A stretch of 28,811 nucleotides of DNA from positions 1-28,811 of the forward strand of contig JBAXDH010000045.1 in assembly GCA_037141055.1 (NCBI GenBank). The letters run 5' to 3'. The notes beneath the pieces were generated by a model. It searched no databases. It was given only the letters and a program-made list of their open reading frames with translations, and was not told the DNA's origin. The position numbers were made by a program, and so were the translations under genes. Of the stretch, positions 16,239 to 23,431 are shown piece after piece. How positions within the stretch are numbered: the stretch's first letter is position 1; each line of letters starts with the position of its first letter. The stretch comes from CAIVAT01 sp037141055. GTDB lineage: Bacteria; Bacteroidota; Bacteroidia; Bacteroidales; FEN-979.

Positions 16239-16246
16239 CAAAGGTA
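16239..16246 (-). promoter_or_regulatory. -7 box TACCTTTG for mntA-hepT
   Basis: On the minus strand TACCTTTG is an exact TAnnTTTG match 14 nt before the mntA ATG. No -33 TTG is seen at 19-21 nt; the nearest TTG is at 14 nt. Confidence 0.5.
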
Positions 16247-16265
16247 CAAAACTTTTCTTTCAATA

Positions 16266-16288
16266 GGCTCTAACTTCAGAATAGAGCC
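16266..16288. promoter_or_regulatory. Inverted repeat upstream of mntA-hepT
   Basis: GGCTCTA (16266-16272) and TAGAGCC (16282-16288) are perfect 7-bp arms around a 9-nt spacer, 20 nt upstream of the -7 box and so over the -33 region. The position suits an operator. No protein is known to bind here. Confidence 0.4.
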
Positions 16289-16487
16289 ACCCTGATTCAG
16301 AGATTGGTGCTAATATCCCGGTTCGTAAAATCTAAAATTCTATTTGGAATAAAGTTACAACCACGATACTTTTGCTTTCAATTGACCTGGGAATAAAGGG
16401 TTCTAGCTTGTCGATCTTAAATTCAGGAAAGCAAAAGTCAAATCCACTTCCCATTTCAATAAAGTGAAGTCTGCGACTTTTTTACGC

Positions 16488-16584
16488 AAAGTGTAAAGTG
16501 TAAATCGCGTTACCGGGACGTTTTATAAACTCCGGACCCGAAGACCGGGAAAGGAGATGTTACGACGAAAACACGTTACACTTT
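16488..16584. repeat. Imperfect inverted repeat AAAGTGTAA / TTACACTTT
   Basis: The left arm has AAAGTGTAA twice in tandem (16488-16496 and 16495-16503). The right arm TTACACTTT is at 16576-16584. The similarity extends outward imperfectly: TGCGACTTTTTTACGC lies before the left arm, and TGAGACAAAAACTGCGAC lies after the right arm and is roughly its complement. The enclosed 70 bp contains a further CCGG hairpin. This could be a structured RNA or an element terminus. Confidence 0.45.
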
Positions 16585-16683
16585 TGAGACAAAAACTGCG
16601 ACAAAACCGCCCGAAAAGCACAAAAAAAAAGGAGTTTTTGACTTTTAACTCATTGATTATCAGAGGGTATTTTTTAATTGTAT

Positions 16684-16704
16684 ACTCTCGTCCCCGCTAC
16701 AAAA
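16684..16704 (+). repeat. Right copy of 21-nt direct repeat (possible att site)
   Basis: This is the same sequence and orientation as 14630-14650, beginning 2054 bp further right. The interval contains higA, the higB remnant, hepT and mntA. The two flanks are unrelated beyond the repeat. Confidence 0.7.
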
Positions 16705-16988
16705 TTTTTACATATGGTTGATTGTTAAATAATTATAAATAATACTGAATAATTTGCGACACAATTAACAATCAAAATTCCTGAATTTAAACTAAAAAAA
16801 ATATACGAAACAAAACCCCTATTGGTTTTCTTTTTCGGAGTTATTTGTTTTGGAAGATGAGTTGTCTTCATTGTCCGACTTTTTACAAGATAATCATTTT
16901 TGAAAAAATGTTCATGGAACAGCATTCGACGTTAAAAGATAAGATTCGGTAGCTGCAAAGGCAGTGTTCTTAATCTTTGCTGTTATAA

Positions 16989-17032
16989 AATCTGCGTGAA
17001 TCTGCGGAAAAATCCGCGAAAATCTGCGAGAA
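16989..17032. repeat. Tandem degenerate AATCTGCG repeats
   Basis: Four units, AATCTGCG at 16989, 16999 and 17021 and AATCCGCG at 17011, are spaced 10-12 bp apart. The last 17 bases (17016-17032) are the exact inverted partner of 14572-14588. Confidence 0.6.
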
Positions 17033-17076
17033 ATATTTAAGCTGCGACAGTGAAAACAATGGAGGTTCCAGGGAAA

Positions 17077-18492
17077 TCATTTCCCCCGGCCCTGGATGAT
17101 GATCAGGATGGTGTAGATCAGTATCTTGAAATCCATGGCCAGCGACATGTTCTCGATGTAGAGAATGTCAAATTTAAGACGCTCGACCATCTGGTCAAGG
17201 TTCTCGGCATAGCCGTATTTTACCTGGCCCCAGGAAGTAATCCCCGGTTTTACTTTGTGAAGCAACCGGTAATGGGGAGCCCGCTGCGTAATCAGGTCAA
17301 TATAATATTGCCGTTCGGGCCTCGGGCCTACAAGGCTCATATCTCCCTTCAGTACGGTATAAAACTGGGGAATCTCATCAACCCTGAACTGCCTCAGGAA
17401 TTTACCAAACCGTGTTATCCGCGGATCATTTTTTGATGAAAGCTGGGGACCGGTTTCTTCTGCATCGCGGTACATGGTCCTGAACTTATGCATGGTAAAG
17501 GGCTTGCCTTTGATGCCGATACGCTCCTGCGAAAAGAAAACCGGCCCGGGTGATGTAACCTTGATGATGATGGCGGTAATGATCATCGCCGGGGAAAGAA
17601 GGATAAGGCAGATGATCGAGATAACCAGGTCCAGTATCCGTTTGAGCGACATCTGCCAGTCGGGCATCAGGTCGGGGTATATCTGGATGAGCGGCGCGTG
17701 AAAAATGGAAGTTGTTTTAACCGCCCCCATGAGGATGTCCTGCATCGCGGGAATGATCTTGATTACGACATTGGTATCCTCAAGCTGGGTGATGATGTTT
17801 TCGATGGTGTGATTTTCTGAATGTTCAATGGCGATGATCACCTCTTCGATATTCATCTCCCTGACGAGCCTGTTCAGGTCCTGCAGCCCGCCAAGGTGCG
17901 GAATGGACTCTGCCAGTTTATAATGGCTGTACCCTTCGACATTGATGAATCCGACAAATTTATTTCCGGAAGATTTTTCCTGGTTTTCGATTTCCTCATA
18001 AATGGAAACCGCATTCCCGTTGCTGCCGATAATGATGGTGTTGAACCCGATAACCTTATGATGGATCTTAAAAGCGGCCCGCGATGTAAGAAAGAACCTG
18101 AAGGATGCCGTAAAAAACAGGTGAAGCGAAAACAAAATGAAAAAGAACTCCAGGTAAGTATGCTGGTTGATGATGACATCATCGAGGATCAGTGCAAAAA
18201 ATAGGATGGTCCCCCCGATAAAGGTGATCAGTATCGTTTGTGCAAATTCGCGGAGCCGGGCTTTCCTGAATATCTGCCGGTAGGTTCCCATCAGCGTGTA
18301 GAGAATCAGCCAGAATACTGGAATGACGCTTACACCGTAATAGAGTTTCTTATCGAGGAAAATATCATTGATATGCTGAAAAACCTGGTGATCAACGGCA
18401 TATTTCCGATAGATAAAGAATAAAGTCCAGGCAATAAAGGCCGTGAAAAAATCGGCTGCAACATATTTTATAACCTGTAAACGTTTATTCAT
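17077..18492 (-). CDS. Polyprenyl-phosphate sugar (glycosyl-1-phosphate) transferase
   Basis: A 471-residue membrane protein of the WcaJ/WbaP type. The N-terminal part has about four hydrophobic segments. Residues about 145-260 form a Rossmann-like CoA-binding-type domain (NTIIIGSNGNAVSIYEEIE). A further membrane helix (LDLVISIICLILLSPAMII) opens the catalytic domain, about residues 280-471. That domain has the conserved SPGPVFFSQERIG, KFRTM, RVDEIPQF and MSLVGPRPE blocks. It transfers a sugar-1-phosphate from a nucleotide sugar to undecaprenyl phosphate, starting capsule, exopolysaccharide or O-antigen units. The sugar cannot be told from sequence. It lies 34 bp after the lipoprotein gene and ends next to the accessory island. 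No glycosyltransferases, flippase or polymerase are in the window. Confidence 0.93.
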   Translation of the reverse strand: MNKRLQVIKYVAADFFTAFIAWTLFFIYRKYAVDHQVFQHINDIFLDKKLYYGVSVIPVFWLILYTLMGTYRQIFRKARLREFAQTILITFIGGTILFFALILDDVIINQHTYLEFFFILFSLHLFFTASFRFFLTSRAAFKIHHKVIGFNTIIIGSNGNAVSIYEEIENQEKSSGNKFVGFINVEGYSHYKLAESIPHLGGLQDLNRLVREMNIEEVIIAIEHSENHTIENIITQLEDTNVVIKIIPAMQDILMGAVKTTSIFHAPLIQIYPDLMPDWQMSLKRILDLVISIICLILLSPAMIITAIIIKVTSPGPVFFSQERIGIKGKPFTMHKFRTMYRDAEETGPQLSSKNDPRITRFGKFLRQFRVDEIPQFYTVLKGDMSLVGPRPERQYYIDLITQRAPHYRLLHKVKPGITSWGQVKYGYAENLDQMVERLKFDILYIENMSLAMDFKILIYTILIIIQGRGK

Positions 18493-18526
18493 AGTATAGG
18501 ATTTCTGACGTTCTTCTGCCGGTTGA

Positions 18527-19411
18527 TTATGACGATTTCCTTGTTACTGCCTTAAAATTATCAAAAAGGATGACAGACTGCGTCAACCCCGTTTCCTTCA
18601 GCGCCCTTAGGTACACCCTGTACGAGGTCATTCCGCTGTAAGCATATAATGTGTTGGTAAGATCGATGTAAATTTTCTTCCACAGGCCCTGCGTAGGGTT
18701 CAGATAGATCACCGGCGTCTGGTAGAGGAGTGTCGAACCATAGGTTATCACACCCACCTCAAGCGTATTCGTCAGGTTAAAGTTCATTTCCAGGAATACA
18801 GGTGCAGCCGGGATCATATATTCCAGGTGGGTCTGGCATTCAAAAAAACTATGAACCGAATCCAAAACAACCATTCCCGAATGGTTTCCCTCAAACGTAA
18901 GCGGTGAACCGGCCGGAGTGCGCTGAATATAGGCCAGGCTTCCTTTCGCTGTATCCAGGGTAAGCGACACATCCTCAAAATCTTCCTTCCATGAAAAATA
19001 GGATGTCTTCTGATAGGTGGTTTTCAGCACGCCGGTTTTTGAGGTGATGTCTGGCGAAAGTGTTACGTCCTTCAGGATGGGGCTGTAGAATTCATAAGCA
19101 ACCCGGGTGGCTGCAATGCCATTCTTTTTAACACCCGGCCATATTTTCATGTGGTGCAGGCCTGTTTTAAGTACGGGAATTTTTGCCGGAAGTTCGAATG
19201 CCCCCAGGAATTCGTCGTCTGCATAAACCCATGCATCTGTAATACGCTGAGAAGCAGTTCCTTCAAGATAATAATCGGTAGTGAGGTATATAGAATCAAT
19301 TGACAGGTAGGCAGGGATGGTTTGGTCTCCGGTAAATTTTTCGCAGGAAGTGGCCGTCGTAAACAGGATGCATGACAAACAGAAATTGCGTAGAAGACTC
19401 CTGTACAGCAT
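18527..19411 (-). CDS. Lipoprotein of unknown function
   Basis: The product is 294 residues from the ATG at 19411; an in-frame GTG at 19435 would add eight residues ahead of a good signal peptide and is less likely. The signal (LLRNFCLSCILFTTATSC) ends in a lipobox with the lipidated Cys at about residue 23. The mature part looks mostly beta-stranded, with two probable beta-sandwich parts. The first has AWVYADDEFLGAFELPAKIPVL and a pattern suggesting a PEGA-like or Ig-like fold. The second ends in a region resembling a jelly-roll (LWKKIYIDLTNTLYAYSGMTSYRVYLRAL). I do not recognise the family. Its place between the oxidoreductase and the sugar transferase suggests an envelope or surface-polysaccharide role, but this is only context. 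Confidence 0.8.
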   Translation of the reverse strand: MLYRSLLRNFCLSCILFTTATSCEKFTGDQTIPAYLSIDSIYLTTDYYLEGTASQRITDAWVYADDEFLGAFELPAKIPVLKTGLHHMKIWPGVKKNGIAATRVAYEFYSPILKDVTLSPDITSKTGVLKTTYQKTSYFSWKEDFEDVSLTLDTAKGSLAYIQRTPAGSPLTFEGNHSGMVVLDSVHSFFECQTHLEYMIPAAPVFLEMNFNLTNTLEVGVITYGSTLLYQTPVIYLNPTQGLWKKIYIDLTNTLYAYSGMTSYRVYLRALKETGLTQSVILFDNFKAVTRKSS

Positions 19412-19520
19412 ATGGTAATAATGGATTGAAATCACTGATTTCTGTTATTTTAAACGGCCTGTTTTTGCTGATATTGTTCACCGGGGGAAGAAAAGTAATG
19501 AACAAGCAACTAACAATTCA

Positions 19521-20507
19521 TCAGATCATGTTTGCAGCGTTCAGGCTGATCTTGTCGATGATCTTGTAAGCAACTTCCAGCGCGCTGTAGCCATCGTTGA
19601 TGGTCACCATCGGGACCGTGTTGTTGATAATGGCTGCGTAGAAACTTTCAAGTTCCGCCTTTATCGCATTCAACGGCTTGATTTCAGGCTTGTCAAAATT
19701 GATCTGCTTGGTTCCGCGGCCGGGTCCCAGTTCCAGAACAAATCCCATGGGAGGCTCACCGGCAACCACATCGTTTATTTTTACGACTTCCAGCTCTTTT
19801 TTCAGGAAATCTACGGATATGTATGCATCTCTCTGGAAAAACCTGCATTTTCGCATATTTTTCAAGGAAATACGGCTTGCAGTGAGGTTGGCAACACATC
19901 CGTTGTCAAATTCAATCCGCGCATTGGCAATATCTGGTGTATCGCTCACCACGGCAACGCCGCTCGCGCTGATTTTCCGGATGTTGCTTTTCACAACGCT
20001 TAACACGATATCGATGTCGTGAATCATCAGGTCAAGGATAACAGGAACATCCGTGCCGCGGGGATTGAACTGGGCCAGCCGGTGGCTTTCAATGAACATC
20101 GGCCTGTCAAATGATGCCTCTGCGGCAAGAAACGCCGGGTTAAACCGTTCAACATGCCCCACCTGCACTTTCACGTTGGCTTCCCTTGCAATTTTGATCA
20201 GTTCGCGGGCTTCATCAAGCGTTGTTACGATAGGTTTTTCAATGAAGACATGCCTGCACTTCTTCAGTGCTTTTGCGGCACACTCAAAATGTGAAATCGT
20301 CGGGGTAACAATATCAACAACATCAACAGCATCGATGAGATCATCCAGTGAACTCCAGTTGGCAATCCCAAACTCCTGTGAGATTTTTTCTGCATTGGCT
20401 GAATCAGGATCATAAAATCCGACCATATCAAACCCTTGAATTTCACTGAGGCATTTCAGGTGAATTTTACCAAGATGTCCTGCACCCAGCACTCCGATTT
20501 TCAGCAT
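19521..20507 (-). CDS. Gfo/Idh/MocA family oxidoreductase
   Basis: A 328-residue NAD(P)-dependent oxidoreductase. The N-terminal Rossmann fold starts IGVLGAGHLGKIHLKCL. The family's catalytic EKP appears as HVFIEKPIVTT near residues 92-97. A C-terminal beta-sheet domain follows, with DLMIHDIDIVLS as the usual catalytic-loop region containing D-x-x-x-H. Members oxidise or epimerise sugars and related compounds, often in nucleotide-sugar pathways. The substrate is unknown. It is 109 bp upstream of the lipoprotein gene and divergent from pcm. Together with the lipoprotein and sugar transferase it may form a leftward envelope-polysaccharide group. Confidence 0.9.
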   Translation of the reverse strand: MLKIGVLGAGHLGKIHLKCLSEIQGFDMVGFYDPDSANAEKISQEFGIANWSSLDDLIDAVDVVDIVTPTISHFECAAKALKKCRHVFIEKPIVTTLDEARELIKIAREANVKVQVGHVERFNPAFLAAEASFDRPMFIESHRLAQFNPRGTDVPVILDLMIHDIDIVLSVVKSNIRKISASGVAVVSDTPDIANARIEFDNGCVANLTASRISLKNMRKCRFFQRDAYISVDFLKKELEVVKINDVVAGEPPMGFVLELGPGRGTKQINFDKPEIKPLNAIKAELESFYAAIINNTVPMVTINDGYSALEVAYKIIDKISLNAANMI

Positions 20508-20521
20508 TTTGTTTTTTTTTG

Positions 20522-20529
20522 CAAAGGTA
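20522..20529 (-). promoter_or_regulatory. -7 box TACCTTTG for the Gfo/Idh/MocA gene
   Basis: On the minus strand TACCTTTG matches TAnnTTTG exactly, 14 nt upstream of the ATG at 20507. A TTTC lies roughly 17 nt further up. The leader is very short and A-rich. Confidence 0.55.
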
Positions 20530-20553
20530 GGTTTTTACCCTTACTGAAATTAG

Positions 20554-20561
20554 TATTTTCG
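20554..20561 (+). promoter_or_regulatory. Possible -7 box TATTTTCG for pcm
   Basis: TATTTTCG has one mismatch to TAnnTTTG and lies 25 nt before the pcm ATG, with TTT about 19 nt upstream. With the leftward box at 20522-20529 it makes a compact divergent promoter region of 79 bp. Confidence 0.35.
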
Positions 20562-20586
20562 TGAAAAAATTAACGACCCGAAACAC

Positions 20587-21255
20587 ATGACGATCAACAA
20601 ACCGGCAGATTCATACCGGCACCAGGGACTCAGGAAGTTACTGGTACAGAATATCAGGCAAAAAGGGATAAAAGATCCGCAGGTACTCCTGGCAATAGAA
20701 ACCGTACCGCGCCATTTCTTTTTTGATTCTTCCTTTCTCGAATCTGCCTACGAAGACAAGCCATTTCCGATTGGCGCCGGTCAAACCATTTCGCAGCCAT
20801 ATACGGTCGCTTTTCAGACAGAATTGCTTCAGATCCGAAAGAACGACAAAGTGCTTGAAATAGGGACAGGTTCAGGCTACCAGGCCTGCATCCTGGCAGA
20901 ACTCGGTGCCAAGGTCTTCACCATTGAACGCCAGAAATCACTGTTCGACAGAACCAGCAAGTATTTGCCTGTTGTTGGTTACCCGACCATCAAAAGCTTC
21001 TTCGGAGACGGGTATAAAGGGCTGCCGGCATATGCGCCGTTTGATAAGATGATCGTTACCGCCGCTGCCCCTTATATCCCCGATGCATTGCTGGAACAAC
21101 TTAAACCCGGGGGGATCCTGGTCATTCCTGTGGGGGCGAACGATGTTCAAACCATGACCACCGTCATCCGGAACGAGGATAATACCTTCACGAAAAAAGA
21201 GTATGGTGCTTTCAGGTTTGTCCCGATGCTGGAAGATAAGGCAAAAGGATTCTGA
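20587..21255 (+). CDS. pcm: Protein-L-isoaspartate O-methyltransferase
   Basis: A 222-residue cytoplasmic SAM-dependent methyltransferase that starts repair of isoaspartyl residues in aged proteins. The family blocks are all present: PFPIGAGQTISQPYTVAFQ for substrate binding, VLEIGTGSGYQACILAEL as SAM motif I, DKMIVTAAAPYIPDALLEQLKPGG as motifs II and III, and a C-terminal FVPM. The length is normal. It stands alone, divergent from the oxidoreductase and convergent with the ccmF-type gene, with 13 bp between their stops. Confidence 0.95.
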   Translation: MTINKPADSYRHQGLRKLLVQNIRQKGIKDPQVLLAIETVPRHFFFDSSFLESAYEDKPFPIGAGQTISQPYTVAFQTELLQIRKNDKVLEIGTGSGYQACILAELGAKVFTIERQKSLFDRTSKYLPVVGYPTIKSFFGDGYKGLPAYAPFDKMIVTAAAPYIPDALLEQLKPGGILVIPVGANDVQTMTTVIRNEDNTFTKKEYGAFRFVPMLEDKAKGF

Positions 21256-21268
21256 GCCCGGCCGGTTA

Positions 21269-23326
21269 TCAGGAGTTTCCCTGCCAGCGCCTGCGGGCCC
21301 GCTTTACGAAAGCGATGCAAAAACCGGTAATCATCACGATCGCCCCAAGCCACAGGATGTTGATGTACGGGTTCATGATGGCTTTGATCACAATATAATC
21401 AGGTTCCTTCGAAACATTGGCGATATAGGCATAATAATCGCGGCCTAAGAAATGCCTGGTATCAGGATTATATACCGCGCCCATCCTTGGATGTACGTTT
21501 ACCGAAGGATGCAGGGTGAATTCCAGTTTATAGGCTCCTTTTTTCTTTGTCAGAAAATCAATGCCGTAAACCGTCGTGTTCCCCTGGGGTACGTTATTTA
21601 CATATGAAACATAGAATCCGTTCATGAACAATGTGTCATTTCTCATAAGCACCAGGTTTTCAGCATTGGCGCGGCTGTCTCCCAAATCGAAGGTTGAAGT
21701 GTTGGAAGATATTATCTTCGAATTGGAAAAAGTGAGTACTGTGCCCAGCACAAAAATCACAAACCCGATATGGGTGATGATGGCACCAATATTCCGGGGT
21801 TTCGTGGCAAGGAATATTAAATTGTACACCGAAGAAAGCAGGGCAAAAAGTGTAAAAACCACCAGCAGTATGTAATTCATCTGCGTAACAACCCCCAGCA
21901 CCATCAGCGGAATACTCAACACGAAGGATGCAACCAGGGGGATCAGCATTTTCTTCAGAAATTGACCTGCATCATTGGTGCTGTATGTCAAAAACTGGCT
22001 GAATGCTATGAAGCCCGCAATAAGCAGCGCATACGGCATTTGCCAGCGATTGTAAAAACCAACCCTGTCGACGGGGGGAGCGACATCAGTATGAAAAAGG
22101 CTGTTGAATACAGGGATTGAGGTCGTAAAAACAATTTGAAAAGCCGCCAGAACCATGATGATGGCACCGATGAACATCCAAAATTCTCTCGACAGCAGGA
22201 TATCCTCTTTCGCCGTATGGATTTTTTTAATATTCGCACCGATCATGACCACCATCATGATAAAAAACACCAGAAGGTAAATAAGTAACTGAAGGGTCAT
22301 GCCATTGTCTCCGAACGAATGGGCTGAAGTATCTGCCAGGACTCCGCTCCTGGTGAGGAAACTGGCATACAAAACCAGCACATACGAAAGGGTGATCAGG
22401 ATATAGGCTGCAAGCATGGCAAAATTCTGCCTTCTTGAAATCAGCATAAAATGAAGGCCTGCGACCAGGGTCATCCAGGGGACCAGTGATGAATTCTCAA
22501 CCGGGTCCCACGACCAGAATCCGCCGAAGGTGAGCGATACGTAAGCCCAGGCGCCTCCCAGGAGTATCCCTGCCCCGAGCATGAGCAGGGCAAACAATGT
22601 CCATGGCATGGCCCGTCCGATCCAGGTGTGATAATCCTTTTTCATGAACGAGGCGATGGCATAACTGAATGGCACCAGCGCCAGTGCATAGCCAAGAAAC
22701 AGGATCGGCGGGTGAATGGTCATCCATATATTCTCCAGCAGGGGATTTAACCCGTTCCCGTCGCCGATCATACTGATATAATCGGGCATTGCAAAAATGG
22801 TCCCCTCGAGGGTTTGGGCGGTCTCCCTGAGCAGTCCGAAAGGAGTTGCGCCGATCTTGACGCCAAACAATGTGATACCCAGTAACATGGAGGTCACAAA
22901 CGCCTGCGATATTGAAAAAATCAGCATCACCGGAGATTCCCATTTTCGTGCAATCTTTACCAGAACCAGGCCTATTAAAGCCTGCCACAGGGCCCAGACA
23001 AGAAAACTGCCCTCCTGCCCTGCCCAGAAACAGGAAATGATGTATTTCATTGGCAAATCTTTAGAAGAATATTGCCACACGTAAGAATATTCAAAATAAT
23101 GCCTGAAAATGAGGAAATACAGAACCATGGCAACTGCAACAATGGAGAGGGCGTGGGTAATATACAGACCCCGGGCTGCGGCAAGCCATACTTTGCGATT
23201 ATCCTTCCTGTAGAATGCCAGGAAATAAAAGACGCAGGCCAGGATTGCTGTTCCAAATCCCAGCCAGACAAAAAACTTCCCCATCTCTCCGGGGAAAAGA
23301 TGTTCACCAATATACTGAATGTTCAT
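21269..23326 (-). CDS. ccmF: CcmF/CcsA-type cytochrome c maturation protein (haem lyase)
   Basis: A 685-residue polytopic membrane protein with about 14 hydrophobic segments. The start is taken as the ATG at 23326 (MNIQYIGEHLFPG); an in-frame TTG at 23350 is less likely and overlaps the promoter box. CcmF hallmarks are WAGQEGSFLVW, NIWMTIHPPILFLGYAL, the Trp-rich haem-handling motif GGFWSWDPVENSSLVPW, and a periplasmic domain in the C-terminal half before a last helix. The protein attaches haem to apocytochrome c at the outer face of the inner membrane. In Bacteroidota such proteins are often labelled CcsA. ccmE, ccmC and other maturation genes are not in the window. The gene is convergent with pcm and divergent from the phosphorylase gene. 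Confidence 0.9.
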   Translation of the reverse strand: MNIQYIGEHLFPGEMGKFFVWLGFGTAILACVFYFLAFYRKDNRKVWLAAARGLYITHALSIVAVAMVLYFLIFRHYFEYSYVWQYSSKDLPMKYIISCFWAGQEGSFLVWALWQALIGLVLVKIARKWESPVMLIFSISQAFVTSMLLGITLFGVKIGATPFGLLRETAQTLEGTIFAMPDYISMIGDGNGLNPLLENIWMTIHPPILFLGYALALVPFSYAIASFMKKDYHTWIGRAMPWTLFALLMLGAGILLGGAWAYVSLTFGGFWSWDPVENSSLVPWMTLVAGLHFMLISRRQNFAMLAAYILITLSYVLVLYASFLTRSGVLADTSAHSFGDNGMTLQLLIYLLVFFIMMVVMIGANIKKIHTAKEDILLSREFWMFIGAIIMVLAAFQIVFTTSIPVFNSLFHTDVAPPVDRVGFYNRWQMPYALLIAGFIAFSQFLTYSTNDAGQFLKKMLIPLVASFVLSIPLMVLGVVTQMNYILLVVFTLFALLSSVYNLIFLATKPRNIGAIITHIGFVIFVLGTVLTFSNSKIISSNTSTFDLGDSRANAENLVLMRNDTLFMNGFYVSYVNNVPQGNTTVYGIDFLTKKKGAYKLEFTLHPSVNVHPRMGAVYNPDTRHFLGRDYYAYIANVSKEPDYIVIKAIMNPYINILWLGAIVMITGFCIAFVKRARRRWQGNS

Positions 23327-23347
23327 GCTGATTTTCTTATATGGCGG

Positions 23348-23355
23348 CAAAATTA
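23348..23355 (-). promoter_or_regulatory. -7 box TAATTTTG for the ccmF-type gene
   Basis: On the minus strand TAATTTTG matches TAnnTTTG exactly, 21 nt upstream of the chosen ATG at 23326. No clear -33 TTG is seen. Its position favours the ATG over the upstream TTG. Confidence 0.45.
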
Positions 23356-23408
23356 CACTTTTCAGTCATACATAGAGGTATCATATGCAGATTTAGCCGC
23401 CATTTATT

Positions 23409-23416
23409 TACCTTCG
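23409..23416 (+). promoter_or_regulatory. Possible -7 box TACCTTCG for mtnP
   Basis: TACCTTCG has one mismatch to TAnnTTTG and lies 15 nt before the ATG at 23432. The -33 region is not clear. Confidence 0.35.
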
Positions 23417-23431
23417 CAAAAAACTCACGCC

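Larger units (their letters stand above)
16289..17076. other. Gene-free, repeat-rich part of the accessory island
   Basis: No credible gene is seen in these roughly 790 bp. Visible structures are two tandem AAAGTGT units (16488-16501) facing an inverted TTACACTTT at 16576-16584, CCGG/CCGG pairing inside that interval (16532-16548), several TGCGACA motifs (near 16597, 16755 and 17042), the right 21-nt direct repeat, and a cluster of AATCTGCG units. The base composition turns very AT-rich after 16705. It looks like the debris of one or more mobile elements. Confidence 0.5.

Noticed and set aside
16725..16925. A 66-codon minus-strand reading frame in the gene-free segment
   Set aside because: It is very AT-rich, with no recognisable domain, no promoter box and a chance-like composition.
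23072..23431. N-terminal extension of the phosphorylase
   Set aside because: The open frame continues upstream but overlaps the divergent ccmF-type gene. The family start motif MIKIGLIGGSGL begins at 23432.
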